Below are positions 24,248 through 31,764 of a stretch of DNA of 52,528 nt, one piece after another. The notes beneath the pieces were generated by a model that did no database searches, was not told the DNA's origin, and worked only from the letters and a program-made list of their open reading frames with translations. How positions within the stretch are numbered: the stretch's first letter is position 1; every line of letters starts with the position of its first letter. The stretch comes from Clostridiales bacterium (lineage in GTDB: Bacteria; Bacillota; Clostridia; Oscillospirales; Oscillospiraceae): NCBI GenBank assembly GCA_019423635.1, contig JAHZBA010000017.1, forward strand, positions 1 through 52,528, given 5' to 3'. A program made the position numbers and the translations under genes.

Positions 24248-25108
24248 ATGAATCTCTGCGACCAGCGGACCATCCAGGACCTTCTCTCCCGTCACGGCTT
24301 CCGCTTCTCCAAATCCATGGGGCAGAATTTCCTCATCGACCCGCAGATCCCCGCAGACATCGCGGCGGCCTCCGGGGCGGACGAGGGCTGCGGCGTGCTG
24401 GAGATCGGCCCCGGCATCGGCCCCTTGACGGCGGAGCTGGCAAAGCGGGCGGGAAAGGTGGTGTCCGTGGAGCTGGACCGCGCCCTGCTGCCGGTGCTGG
24501 CGGAGACCATGGCGCCCTTTTCCAACGTGGAGATTCTCTCCGGCGACGTGCTGAAGCTGGACCTCCACGCCCTGGCGGCGGAGAAGTTCCAGGGTTTAAA
24601 GCCCATGGTCTGTGCCAACCTCCCCTACAACATCACCACCCCTGTGCTGGAAAAGCTCATAGAGACCCCCTGCTTTTCCTCCTTCACCGTGCTGATTCAG
24701 CGGGAGGTGGCCCAGCGGCTGGCCGCCCCCCAGGGCGACCGGGACGGCGGTTCTTTCTCGCTGTTTCTGCAATATCATATGGAGACGGAACTGCTGTTCA
24801 CCGTGCCGCCGGAGAAGTTCCTGCCCGCGCCCAGGGTCACCTCCGCCGTGCTGCGGTGCGTCCGCCGCCCCCACCCGGCGGTGGAGCCGGCCGACGAGGC
24901 CTTCTTTTTCCAGGTGATCCGCGGGGCCTTTCTGCTGCGCCGGAAAACGCTGGCCAACAGTCTGGCGGCGGCCCTGCCGGGCCGGGGCAAGGAGGAGATT
25001 CAGGAGGCCATTTCCCGCTGCGGTCTGCCCGCCGATGTTCGGGGGGAACGGCTGACTCTGACAGATTTCAAGAAATTGGCAGAACAGTTGGAAATCTCGA
25101 AAATGTAA
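24248..25108 (+). CDS. rsmA: 16S rRNA dimethyladenosine transferase
   Basis: RsmA (KsgA) dimethylates two adjacent adenines near the 3' end of 16S rRNA during small-subunit maturation. The 286 residues show SKSMGQNFLIDPQIPADIA, the SAM-binding motif VLEIGPGIGPLTAEL, and the catalytic NLPYNITTPVL. Length matches the family. The start follows AAAGG. It has its own promoter, and pckA follows 98 nt later with another promoter. Confidence 0.97.
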   Translation: MNLCDQRTIQDLLSRHGFRFSKSMGQNFLIDPQIPADIAAASGADEGCGVLEIGPGIGPLTAELAKRAGKVVSVELDRALLPVLAETMAPFSNVEILSGDVLKLDLHALAAEKFQGLKPMVCANLPYNITTPVLEKLIETPCFSSFTVLIQREVAQRLAAPQGDRDGGSFSLFLQYHMETELLFTVPPEKFLPAPRVTSAVLRCVRRPHPAVEPADEAFFFQVIRGAFLLRRKTLANSLAAALPGRGKEEIQEAISRCGLPADVRGERLTLTDFKKLAEQLEISKM

Positions 25109-25120
25109 ACGTTTTTCCTC

Positions 25121-25149
25121 TTGCTTTTTCCGAGGATTTAGGGTAATAT
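25121..25149 (+). promoter_or_regulatory. Probable promoter of pckA
   Basis: TTGCTT (25121-25126), a 17-nt spacer and TAATAT (25144-25149) in the rsmA-pckA gap. It is a moderate match, supported by the strong ribosome binding site AGGAGGT before pckA. Confidence 0.5.
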
Positions 25150-25206
25150 ATCCATCGGATGTAAGAAGCAAAATCTTTACGACACTTTAACAGGAGGTAT
25201 TGCAAT

Positions 25207-26895
25207 ATGTCCACGAAAGCCTACTATCCCAGAACCGAGATCGGCCCCGGCAAGGTGGGGTTCTCCAAGACCCGCTCCATCATCGAGGCTCCCTTCTACG
25301 GCAACAATGTGGTCAAGATCAACTCCCTGCGGGAGGCCTATGACCTGGCCAAGAATTCTCCCGGCACCGTGGTCACCGATATGCCTGTCTACCGCGGCGA
25401 GGAGTTCGGCCTGGAGCCGGACGCCAAGGTGCTGCTGTTCAACGACGGTTCCATCACCGGCCGCTATGCCGTCGCCCGCCGCATCACCGGCAAGCCCGGC
25501 GTCAACACCGCCGAGCTGGATAAAATCGTCATGGACGCCGTCTATGACACCCGCTGGAAAACCATGTACCACGCCGAGGTCTTCATCGGCCTGGACCCCG
25601 AGTTCATGGTGAAAGCCCACCTCCTGATTCCCGAGGGGGAGGAGAACCTCCTCTATAACTGGATGCTGAACTTCCAGTATCAGTCCGACGAGTACGTGAA
25701 GATGTACAAGAAGTCCACGCCGGTGGGCGGCGGCAAGGAGCCGGACATCTATATCTTCTCCGATCCCCAGTGGACCGGCGCGCCGGGCCGGGAGGACATC
25801 TGCGATCCCAAGTGCCTGTGCTACTTCAATACCGACACCAACTGCGCCGCCATTCTGGGTATGCGCTACTTCGGCGAGCACAAGAAGGGCACGCTGACCC
25901 TGGCCTGGGCCATTGCCAACCGCAACGGCTACGCCTCCTGCCATGGCGGTCAGAAGGAGTACACCCTGGCGGACGGCAGCAAGTACGTGGCGGCGGTGTT
26001 CGGCCTCTCCGGCTCCGGCAAGTCCACCCTGACCCACGCCAAGCACGGCAGCAAGTATCCCGCCATCAAGGTGCTCCACGACGACGCCTTCATCATCAAC
26101 TCCGACACCTGCGCCTCCATCGCCCTGGAGCCCACCTATTTCGACAAGACCGCCGACTACCCCGTGCCTGCCGAGGACAACAAGTACCTCCTGACGGCCC
26201 AGAACTGCTCCGCCACGCTGGATGAGGACGGCAAGATCGTTCTGGTCACCGAGGACGTGCGCAACGGCAACGGCCGGGCCATCAAGTCCAAGCTCTGGTC
26301 CCCCAACCGGGTGGACAAGATCGATTCCCCCGTCAACGCTATTTTCTGGATCATGAAGGATCCCACCATCCCTCCCATCGTGAAGCTCAAGGGCGCCTCC
26401 CTGGCCTCCGTCATGGGCGCCACCCTGGCCACCAAGCGCTCCAGCGCCGAGCGGCTCAAGGCCGGCGTGGACCCCAACGCCTTGGTGGTGGAGCCCTACG
26501 CCAACCCCTTCCGCACCTATCCGCTGGTGAACGACTATGAGAAGTTCAAGAAGCTGGTGGCGGAGAAGGACGTAGCCTGCTATATCATCAACACCGGCGA
26601 CTTCATGGGCAAGAAGGTCCAGAAGGAGGACACTCTTGGCATCCTGGAGGCCGTGGTGGAGGGCAAGGCCCAGTTCAAGAAGTGGGGCCCCTTCGAGGAC
26701 ATTGAGATCTTCGAGTGGGAGGGCTTTGTACCCGACCTTGGCGACAAGGAGTATATCGCCCAGCTGAAGGCCCGGATGCAGGACCGGCTGAACTACGTGG
26801 AGGGTCTGAAGGAGGCCGAGGGCGGCTTCAACGTGCTGCCCGACGACGCCGCCGCGGCCATCAGGAAGGTCGTGGACGAGGCCAACAGCCTGTAA
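25207..26895 (+). CDS. pckA: Phosphoenolpyruvate carboxykinase (ATP)
   Basis: PckA interconverts oxaloacetate + ATP and PEP + CO2 + ADP. In gut anaerobes it often runs toward oxaloacetate to make ATP and feed succinate or propionate pathways. This 562-residue protein has the kinase P-loop GLSGSGKST (about 266-274), HDDAFIIN with the metal-binding Asp pair, and further conserved blocks near the C-terminus. It is slightly longer than the classical 530-540 residues. The ATG follows AGGAGGT, and a strong terminator stands after the gene. Confidence 0.96.
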   Translation: MSTKAYYPRTEIGPGKVGFSKTRSIIEAPFYGNNVVKINSLREAYDLAKNSPGTVVTDMPVYRGEEFGLEPDAKVLLFNDGSITGRYAVARRITGKPGVNTAELDKIVMDAVYDTRWKTMYHAEVFIGLDPEFMVKAHLLIPEGEENLLYNWMLNFQYQSDEYVKMYKKSTPVGGGKEPDIYIFSDPQWTGAPGREDICDPKCLCYFNTDTNCAAILGMRYFGEHKKGTLTLAWAIANRNGYASCHGGQKEYTLADGSKYVAAVFGLSGSGKSTLTHAKHGSKYPAIKVLHDDAFIINSDTCASIALEPTYFDKTADYPVPAEDNKYLLTAQNCSATLDEDGKIVLVTEDVRNGNGRAIKSKLWSPNRVDKIDSPVNAIFWIMKDPTIPPIVKLKGASLASVMGATLATKRSSAERLKAGVDPNALVVEPYANPFRTYPLVNDYEKFKKLVAEKDVACYIINTGDFMGKKVQKEDTLGILEAVVEGKAQFKKWGPFEDIEIFEWEGFVPDLGDKEYIAQLKARMQDRLNYVEGLKEAEGGFNVLPDDAAAAIRKVVDEANSL

Positions 26896-26915
26896 ACCAT
26901 TTCCTCATTACACCC

Positions 26916-26948
26916 TATAGGGGGCAGGCACTTGGTCTGCCCCCTATA
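26916..26948 (+). terminator. Intrinsic terminator after pckA
   Basis: A perfect 12-bp stem TATAGGGGGCAG / CTGCCCCCTATA followed by TTTC, 20 nt after the pckA stop. Confidence 0.88.
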
Positions 26949-26969
26949 TTTCAAAAAAGAGGTCCTGTG

Positions 26970-27464
26970 ATGGAGGTTTTGAAGCGGCCCAGCTGGCGGA
27001 TACCCTTGGTCCTGAGCGGTGTCGGCCTGCTCTGCCGCGCTCTCACATATATTCTGGGTCTGATCTGGGGACGCATTCAAATTGCGCAGGGACCTGGCCC
27101 GGACGGGTCCTATGTCCTCACTACCGGCTACACGACGGAGATCATCGCCGCGATCTCCTTCCTTCTGTTCTGGCTGGCGGGCTGGCGGTTTGTCCGGGGA
27201 CTGACCCGGCGGGAGATCTTCCGGTCCGCTTCCATCATGGTGCTCCTCAACGCCGCCCTGCTGGCGGCGGAGCAGATCAGCCAGCGGGTATTTGGGGCCT
27301 ACAGTATGACGGTCTACCGTCTCTATGCCCTGACGGAGGGAACCATGTGGGTGGACCAACTGCTGATCCATCTCTTTGATACGGTATCCATCCCGGTACT
27401 GATCCCCGGTCTCTTCACGCCTTATCTCTATCTGGCCCTTGGAAACCGGAGCATCTCCCCCTGA
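26970..27464 (+). CDS. Small multi-pass membrane protein, unknown function
   Basis: A 164-residue protein starting MEVLKRPSWRIPLVL, with four likely membrane helices at about 10-32, 50-75, 80-105 and 130-155. There is no catalytic motif that I recognise. The ATG at 26970 follows AAGAGG; the longer open frame that begins inside pckA is not credible. The gene starts only 21 nt after the pckA terminator and ends about 100 nt before the Cys-rich gene. Confidence 0.68.
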   Translation: MEVLKRPSWRIPLVLSGVGLLCRALTYILGLIWGRIQIAQGPGPDGSYVLTTGYTTEIIAAISFLLFWLAGWRFVRGLTRREIFRSASIMVLLNAALLAAEQISQRVFGAYSMTVYRLYALTEGTMWVDQLLIHLFDTVSIPVLIPGLFTPYLYLALGNRSISP

Positions 27465-27563
27465 GGAGGCGCTTTTTCTTTGCGCTCACCTCCTGCCGCC
27501 GGCGGCATACACTGGATTGAAGGCCCCGGAGCCTTCACCAGCTACTTATTAGGAGGTATTGCA

Positions 27564-28397
27564 ATGCCCGAGAAAGTTATGCCCGGTCCCGTGTCGGACG
27601 CCGGCGGCATCCGTGAGGCGGTTTGCATCCATACCAGGAAGATCTATGATTCCTGCCGAGATAAAGACTGCATCGAGGATCTCCGCTTCTATCCCAAGCT
27701 CCAGTATGTGGACGTCATCAACCGCGCCCTGTCCGTGAAGGGCGGCAGCGCCAATCTGCTGTATGTGTACGTGGATGTGGAGCCCGTCAGCTTCAACCGG
27801 GGCTTCTACACCGTGGATATGCGCTTTTTCTACTCCGTAACCCTCCAGGCCTATCTCAGCTGCCCTGCCCCGGTCACGGTGGAGGGCCTGTGCGTGTTTG
27901 ACAAGCGGGTCATCCTCTTTGGCAGTGAGGGCAACGCCAAGATCTTCTCCTCGGAGCTGCGCGCCGGGGAGCCCGATGTCCAGATGGCCCGCCGGGCCAA
28001 CGCCCCCATCGCCGTGGTGGAGGCCGTGGACCCCATCGTCCTGGACGCCCGGGTGATGGACTGCTGCGGCAAGCGGGAGTGCGACTGCGATCTTTGCGAA
28101 GTGCCCGCCTTTGTCAACGGCTGCTTCGACGGGGAGCTCTCCAGCGGCGACGACAGCCGCAGGGTCTATGTCACCCTGGGCCAGTTCTCCATCGTGCGTC
28201 TGGAGCGGGACTCCCAGCTCCTGGTGCCGGTGTACGACTACTGCATGCCGGAGAAGGAGTGCTCCTGCGGCACCAGCAGCGAGGACCCCTGCTGCATCTT
28301 CCGGAACATCTCCTTCCCGGTGGGCGAGTTCTTTCCGCCCAATACCGTGAAGCTGCCGGAGGACTACGAGAGCGCCAAGTGCTGCTGCTGCAAATAA
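27564..28397 (+). CDS. Conserved Cys-rich clostridial protein, possibly spore-associated
   Basis: This 277-residue soluble protein has no signal peptide. Cysteines cluster in the second half: CCGKRECDCDLC (about 167-178), CSCGTSSEDPCC near 233, and a C-terminal CCCCK. The N-terminal segment CIHTRKIYDSCRDKDCIEDLR resembles a clostridial hypothetical family that I remember as widespread but uncharacterised. Cys-rich ends suggest metal binding or disulfide cross-linking, as in spore coat proteins; that is inference. The start follows AGGAGG, and the 15 nt AGGAGGTATTGCAAT before the start are identical to those before pckA. Confidence 0.75.
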   Translation: MPEKVMPGPVSDAGGIREAVCIHTRKIYDSCRDKDCIEDLRFYPKLQYVDVINRALSVKGGSANLLYVYVDVEPVSFNRGFYTVDMRFFYSVTLQAYLSCPAPVTVEGLCVFDKRVILFGSEGNAKIFSSELRAGEPDVQMARRANAPIAVVEAVDPIVLDARVMDCCGKRECDCDLCEVPAFVNGCFDGELSSGDDSRRVYVTLGQFSIVRLERDSQLLVPVYDYCMPEKECSCGTSSEDPCCIFRNISFPVGEFFPPNTVKLPEDYESAKCCCCK

Positions 28398-28410
28398 GAA
28401 AAGACAGCTC

Positions 28411-28438
28411 AGGGGACCGGCTGGATCGCCGGTCCCCT
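28411..28438 (+). terminator. Intrinsic terminator after the Cys-rich gene
   Basis: An 11-bp stem AGGGGACCGGC / GCCGGTCCCCT, 14 nt past the stop, extended by weaker pairing on both sides; a run of eight T follows at about 28456. Confidence 0.8.
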
Positions 28439-28526
28439 CAGGCTGTTAAAAGAGTTTTTTTTACACATTTCCTCTGGATAATTTGAGGACGTTTGAGGCG
28501 GCAGGATCTTCTGGGGGTGGGCGCTG

Positions 28527-28548
28527 TTTGCCGCCCTTGGGCGGCAAA
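28527..28548. repeat. Perfect 10-bp hairpin in a gene-free stretch
   Basis: TTTGCCGCCC-TT-GGGCGGCAAA. It lies in the structured gap 28441-28674, which also carries the dispersed repeat at 28610-28680 and no coding sequence that I can support. Confidence 0.6.
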
Positions 28549-28609
28549 GACACTCTCTCTTGCGGCTTTTCTGTGCTCTCTTTGGGGATTCCGTGCCTTG
28601 CGAGGCGCG

Positions 28610-28680
28610 GCCAGAGGGGCGCTGCCCCCCTGGACCCCCCGCAGCCTTTTGAAAAAGGCTGGCGAAAACTTTTTTTACAT
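28610..28680 (-). repeat. Dispersed hairpin repeat, copy 1
   Basis: On the minus strand: an A-run, GTTTTCG, a hairpin AGCCTTTTTCAAAAGGCT, a G-run, then a second hairpin around CAGGG...GCAGCGCCCCTCTGG. The same order occurs at the right edge of the window (52473-52528) with compensatory changes in the first hairpin. It overlaps the stop codon of the membrane protein gene at 28675. Confidence 0.8.
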
Positions 28681-29094
28681 CTCCTGCTGATAGCGCGCCA
28701 TAAGGCAGAGTTCCAGTACACACTTTCCGCAGAACACTCCCACCGCCGCCAGCGTCACCCACAGCGGCGCGCCCAGACCAATCGACACCCAGGCAGCCCC
28801 AATGAGCGCCCACTGCAGCACCTCTCCGGACACCGCCTGGGCCCGGCAGCGGATGGCCACGTTCCGCTCGTCCCCGGCCTCAATCTCGTCCCGGCGCATC
28901 CGCTCCGGGTCCTTCTCCGTCCAGCGCAGCATCTTCCAGTTGGCAAAGCCCATGGCCAAAAGCCCGGAACCCACGCCGGTCAGCATCCCTCCAATGCGGT
29001 CCGGCGCAGAGCGCTTCCACACCAGCACAGCCGCCAGCAGCAGACAGACGCCCACGACCATCAAAGTGATATACAACCGCTGTTTCCTCCTCAT
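28675..29094 (-). CDS. Four-helix membrane protein of an XRE-linked pair (DUF2178-like)
   Basis: A 139-residue protein with helices at about 5-25, 34-52, 93-110 and 112-130, and a polar middle part (KDPERMRRDEIEAGDERNVAIR) resembling DUF2178-type proteins. Such proteins are usually encoded next to a small Cro/C1-type regulator, as here. Its ATG overlaps the stop of the regulator gene by 4 bp (ATGA), so the two are co-translated. Function unknown; a membrane target controlled by its own regulator is the likely arrangement. Confidence 0.78.
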   Translation of the reverse strand: MRRKQRLYITLMVVGVCLLLAAVLVWKRSAPDRIGGMLTGVGSGLLAMGFANWKMLRWTEKDPERMRRDEIEAGDERNVAIRCRAQAVSGEVLQWALIGAAWVSIGLGAPLWVTLAAVGVFCGKCVLELCLMARYQQEM

Positions 29095-29294
29095 GTCGTC
29101 TCCTCCTCATAGATGAAAATCTCCTCAATGGCCAGCCCAAAATACCGGGCAATCCTGAATGCCAGCAGAATGGACGGGTTATACCGCCCCCGTTCCAGAG
29201 AACCAATGGTCTGACGGGAGACCTCCAGGGCGTCCGCCAGCTCCTCCTGGCTGATCCCCCGGGCCTTCCGCAGTTCCTCCAGCTTATTTTTCAC
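29091..29294 (-). CDS. Small XRE-family transcriptional regulator
   Basis: This 67-residue protein is nearly all helix-turn-helix: MKNKLEELRKARGISQEELA, then VSRQTIGSLERGRYNPS and AIEEIFIYEEE. I take the GTG at 29292-29294 as the start because GGAGG stands 6 nt upstream; a longer frame to 29348 runs through the operator. It matches the short YvaO/YgzD-like regulators that partner with DUF2178 membrane proteins. Confidence 0.9.
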   Translation of the reverse strand: MKNKLEELRKARGISQEELADALEVSRQTIGSLERGRYNPSILLAFRIARYFGLAIEEIFIYEEETT

Positions 29295-29313
29295 ACGCCA
29301 CCTCCGCCTATTG

Positions 29314-29331
29314 TGGAAAGTTTGCTTTCCA
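29314..29331. promoter_or_regulatory. Probable operator of the XRE regulator
   Basis: An 18-bp perfect palindrome TGGAAAGTTTGCTTTCCA, 20 nt before the GTG start. A half-site CTTTCCAT recurs at 29373-29380, and TTGACA on the minus strand lies between (about 29364-29369). The arrangement suggests autoregulation. Confidence 0.6.
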
Positions 29332-29405
29332 TATTGACAGGTTACCACATCCCCGGCAAAATGTCAAGCACACTTTCCATTTATTTTCCCTCGCACACAG
29401 AAAAC

Positions 29406-29444
29406 GCCGGAGCCATGCCCCGCAGCGCGGGGAACAGCTCCGGC
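29406..29444 (-). terminator. Intrinsic terminator after the YerB-like gene
   Basis: On the minus strand: GCCGGAGC ... GCTCCGGC arms enclose an inner CCCCGC/GCGGGG stem and are followed by GTTTTCT, 28 nt past the stop at 29472. Confidence 0.8.
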
Positions 29445-29471
29445 AGATCCGCCGAGTTTGTCTTGTGTCCC

Positions 29472-30539
29472 TCAGCCCAGCTCCAGGCGGCTGGTCCTTG
29501 GGTCCGTGACGCAGAGATAGCTTTTCCCCTGCCCCAGCGCCAGCGGCGTGCCATCCTCCATGGTATACACGAAGGCGCTGTTCCGGTCCTCCCGGCTCCA
29601 GCGAATGGGGACCGCCTTCCCGCCGCAGAGGAAGGTCCCGCTGCCGCCGCCGGTCATCTTCACCGACAGCCGGCCCTCCGTGTCCCCGGGAATCACATGG
29701 ATCTCCGTCTCCAGCACCAGGACGTTGGTGACGCCCACCTGCGCCCCGGTATTGCCGTCCACGTATTCCCCGCCGTACTGGCCCACCAGATAGAGGCCTG
29801 TCTCAGGGTCGTAGTCAAAGGTCCCGGTCTTATAGCGGGTGAAATAGAGCTTGACGTGCTCCGCCGCCGTGCCCGCCTCCGGCGTCCCGTCCTCCACAAA
29901 GGTCTGGGCAAAGTCCCCCTCATGCTCCGTGCGGAAGCGGCCCTGGTCCAGATAGGCCAGGATGTTCTCTCCGGAGGTCAGCATACTGTGCTCGTAGCCG
30001 GCGTTCCTCCGCCGCTCCTTGTCCCGCCAGAAGATCTCCGCATCACTGCCGCCCCGGACGCCGTCCATGTTGTCAATGCCCCAGGCGGAGATGTCCCGGT
30101 AGGCCTCCGGGCTGCCGCCGGCGTGGACCAGCAGTGCGTCGTGGGCCAGGGCCGCCTCCAGGTAGCAGGGACGGGTGGAGCGGATGCTGCCCAGATTCCC
30201 CACGCCCTCCAGGCTCTGGAACACCGCCAGCATCCGGGTAATCTGTCCCTCGGCGGGGATCTCATAGATGATGTCCGCCTGGCCCACCCCCAGCTGAGGC
30301 ATGGCGGCCTTCAGATTGTTCAGCATCACCGCCACCGGGCGCCTGCTTGCCGCCTCCGACTCCATGGGCTCTCCCGTCAGGGGGTTGGTTCCGGCGGGAA
30401 CCTCAGGCTCCGGCTCCTCCGGGACCTCCGGCTCCGTCACCGCCGGCAGAGAGGGCGGCTCCTCCGGGGGAACCTCCCGGCTGCCGCAGGATGTCAGAAT
30501 CAGGAGCAAGCCCAAAATCAGCGCAAGCCGTCTTTTCAC
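29472..30539 (-). CDS. yerB: YerB-like DUF3048 lipoprotein
   Basis: A 355-residue lipoprotein (signal MKRRLALILGLLLILTSC, lipidated Cys18), a Pro/Glu-rich linker (about 22-50), then DUF3048: NPLTGEPM, RRPVAVMLNNLKAAMPQLGV, ADIIYEIPAEGQITRMLAVF, and the C-terminal half with GYEHSMLTSG. In Bacillus, YerB is an uncharacterised lipoprotein reported with DNA-uptake or repair helicase neighbours. I chose the GTG at 30537-30539 because AAGGAGG precedes it at 8 nt. It is a single-gene unit with its own promoter and terminator. Confidence 0.88.
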   Translation of the reverse strand: MKRRLALILGLLLILTSCGSREVPPEEPPSLPAVTEPEVPEEPEPEVPAGTNPLTGEPMESEAASRRPVAVMLNNLKAAMPQLGVGQADIIYEIPAEGQITRMLAVFQSLEGVGNLGSIRSTRPCYLEAALAHDALLVHAGGSPEAYRDISAWGIDNMDGVRGGSDAEIFWRDKERRRNAGYEHSMLTSGENILAYLDQGRFRTEHEGDFAQTFVEDGTPEAGTAAEHVKLYFTRYKTGTFDYDPETGLYLVGQYGGEYVDGNTGAQVGVTNVLVLETEIHVIPGDTEGRLSVKMTGGGSGTFLCGGKAVPIRWSREDRNSAFVYTMEDGTPLALGQGKSYLCVTDPRTSRLELG

Positions 30540-30569
30540 ACCGCCGCCTCCTTCGCATGATGATTCCCT

Positions 30570-30598
30570 ATGATACCAGCAGAGGGCAGAATCGTCAA
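30570..30598 (-). promoter_or_regulatory. Promoter of the YerB-like gene
   Basis: On the minus strand: TTGACG (30593-30598), a 17-nt spacer and TATCAT (30570-30575). Confidence 0.65.
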
Positions 30599-30652
30599 GG
30601 CGCTTTCCGCCTGTTTTCGACAGCGGGCTCCGGCAAAAAGTGGATTTCCCCC

Positions 30653-30682
30653 TGTACAAACCGGGGTGCCATGGGGTATACT
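30653..30682 (+). promoter_or_regulatory. Promoter of the DUF4364 gene
   Basis: TGTACA (30653-30658), an 18-nt spacer and TATACT (30677-30682), about 30 nt before the start. Confidence 0.55.
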
Positions 30683-30713
30683 GTAGAAAAGCATTTCAAC
30701 GGAGGTGATGGCT

Positions 30714-31265
30714 GTGGCAGGCCCCGGCTTCATCCAGGACAAGCTGGACATCAAATTCCTGATTCTCTACATCGCCGCCCGGATCGCGGAACCGGTCCCC
30801 TTTGACACGGTGCTGGATCTGACGCTCTGCGACGACGCCATTGATTACTTCGACTTCTCCGAGTGCCTCAAGGACCTGGTGGAGACCGGACATCTGACCC
30901 TCTCGGAGGACGGGCTGTACGCCATCACCGACAAAGGCCTGCGAAACAGCAGAATCTGCGAGAGCAGCCTGGCCTACTCCGTGCGGCTGCGGTGCGACAA
31001 AAACCTGGAGGCATGGAACCGCAAGCTCCGGCGGCAGAGCCAGGTCAAGGCCTCCAGCCAGCAGCGGCCCAACGGCACCCACACGGTCCAGCTCTCCCTG
31101 GCGGACGACATGGGCCAGCTGCTGGAGCTGAAGCTGATGGTCCCCCAGGTGGACATGGCCAAAGCCGTCTGTCAGAAATTCCAGGCCGCCCCGGAGCGGC
31201 TGTACAGCGCCATCCTCTCCCTGCTGCTTCAAGACGGGGAGACAGAGGAAAAACCGATGAACTGA
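30714..31265 (+). CDS. DUF4364 family protein
   Basis: A 183-residue cytoplasmic protein: FIQDKLDIKFLILYIAARI, a winged-helix-like N-terminal half (CLKDLVETGHLTLSEDGLYA, ITDKGLRN) and a C-terminal sheet. This matches DUF4364, common in clostridia and thought to be a winged-helix regulator. Three start codons are close together: GTG 30705 and ATG 30708 overlap or touch the GGAGG at 30701, so GTG 30714 with 8-nt spacing is my choice; the true start could be 2-3 codons earlier. A terminator follows. Confidence 0.85.
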   Translation: MAGPGFIQDKLDIKFLILYIAARIAEPVPFDTVLDLTLCDDAIDYFDFSECLKDLVETGHLTLSEDGLYAITDKGLRNSRICESSLAYSVRLRCDKNLEAWNRKLRRQSQVKASSQQRPNGTHTVQLSLADDMGQLLELKLMVPQVDMAKAVCQKFQAAPERLYSAILSLLLQDGETEEKPMN

Positions 31266-31268
31266 TCG

Positions 31269-31302
31269 AACCCTCGGAACCATCTCTCCGGTTCCGGGGG
31301 TT
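31269..31302 (+). terminator. Intrinsic terminator after the DUF4364 gene
   Basis: Arms AACCCTCGGAACC and GGTTCCGGGGGTT pair with one mismatch and are followed by TCATTTTC. Confidence 0.78.
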
Positions 31303-31328
31303 TCATTTTCCGGCAAAAGAATTCTCCC

Positions 31329-31384
31329 TTGACAAAGGTATAAGACTGTAGTAGTATAATAGCCGGTGGTACTACTAGAGTCTT
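31329..31384 (+). promoter_or_regulatory. Promoter and BlaI-type operator of the blaI-M56 pair
   Basis: TTGACA at 31329-31334, with -10 candidates TAGTAT (spacing 17) or TATAAT (31355-31360, spacing 20). Arms AAGACTGTAGTAGTA (31342-31356) and TACTACTAGAGTCTT (31370-31384) form an inverted repeat, 14 of 15 matching. They contain the TACTAC/GTAGTA core typical of BlaI/MecI operators and cover the -10 region, so repressor binding would block transcription. Confidence 0.8.
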
Positions 31385-31403
31385 ATGAAAGGAGACCATC
31401 CCC

Positions 31404-31763
31404 ATGGATGTCAAGCTGTTCGATTCCGAGCTGAAGGTCATGGAGGTGCTCTGGCGGGAGGGGGACACCCCGGCCCGGCGGATCGCCGCAGAGCTGACGG
31501 AGGCGGTGGGGTGGAACGTAAACACCACCTACACCCTCATCAAGCGGTGCATCAAAAAGGGGGCCATCGCCCGGTCGGAGCCGGGGTTCCTCTGCCATGC
31601 GCTGATTCCCAGGGAGGCGGTGCAGGCCGCCGAGACCGACGAGCTCATCGACCGCCTCTACGGCGGCTCCGCGGACAAGCTCTTCGCCGCATTGCTGGAC
31701 CGCAGGCGGCTGTCTCCCCAGGAGCTGCAGCGGCTGAAAAAAATGGTGGAGGAACTGGAGTGA
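31404..31763 (+). CDS. BlaI/MecI-family transcriptional repressor
   Basis: A 119-residue winged-helix repressor: MDVKLFDSELKVMEVLWREG, the recognition helix region GWNVNTTYTLIKRCIKKGAI, and a C-terminal dimerisation helix (LSPQELQRLKKMVEELE). BlaI repressors are cleaved when their partner M56 sensor protease is activated; the partner gene starts 1 nt after this stop. AAGGAG precedes the ATG. The operator upstream implies autoregulation. No beta-lactamase gene is next to it, so the target may be another envelope response. Confidence 0.93.
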   Translation: MDVKLFDSELKVMEVLWREGDTPARRIAAELTEAVGWNVNTTYTLIKRCIKKGAIARSEPGFLCHALIPREAVQAAETDELIDRLYGGSADKLFAALLDRRRLSPQELQRLKKMVEELE

Positions 31764-31764
31764 G

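Noticed and set aside
28483..29112. 209-codon plus-strand frame through the 28.6 kb repeat
   Set aside because: Starts in the gene-free hairpin region and is antisense to the XRE-linked membrane protein, which has a coupled start and ribosome binding site.
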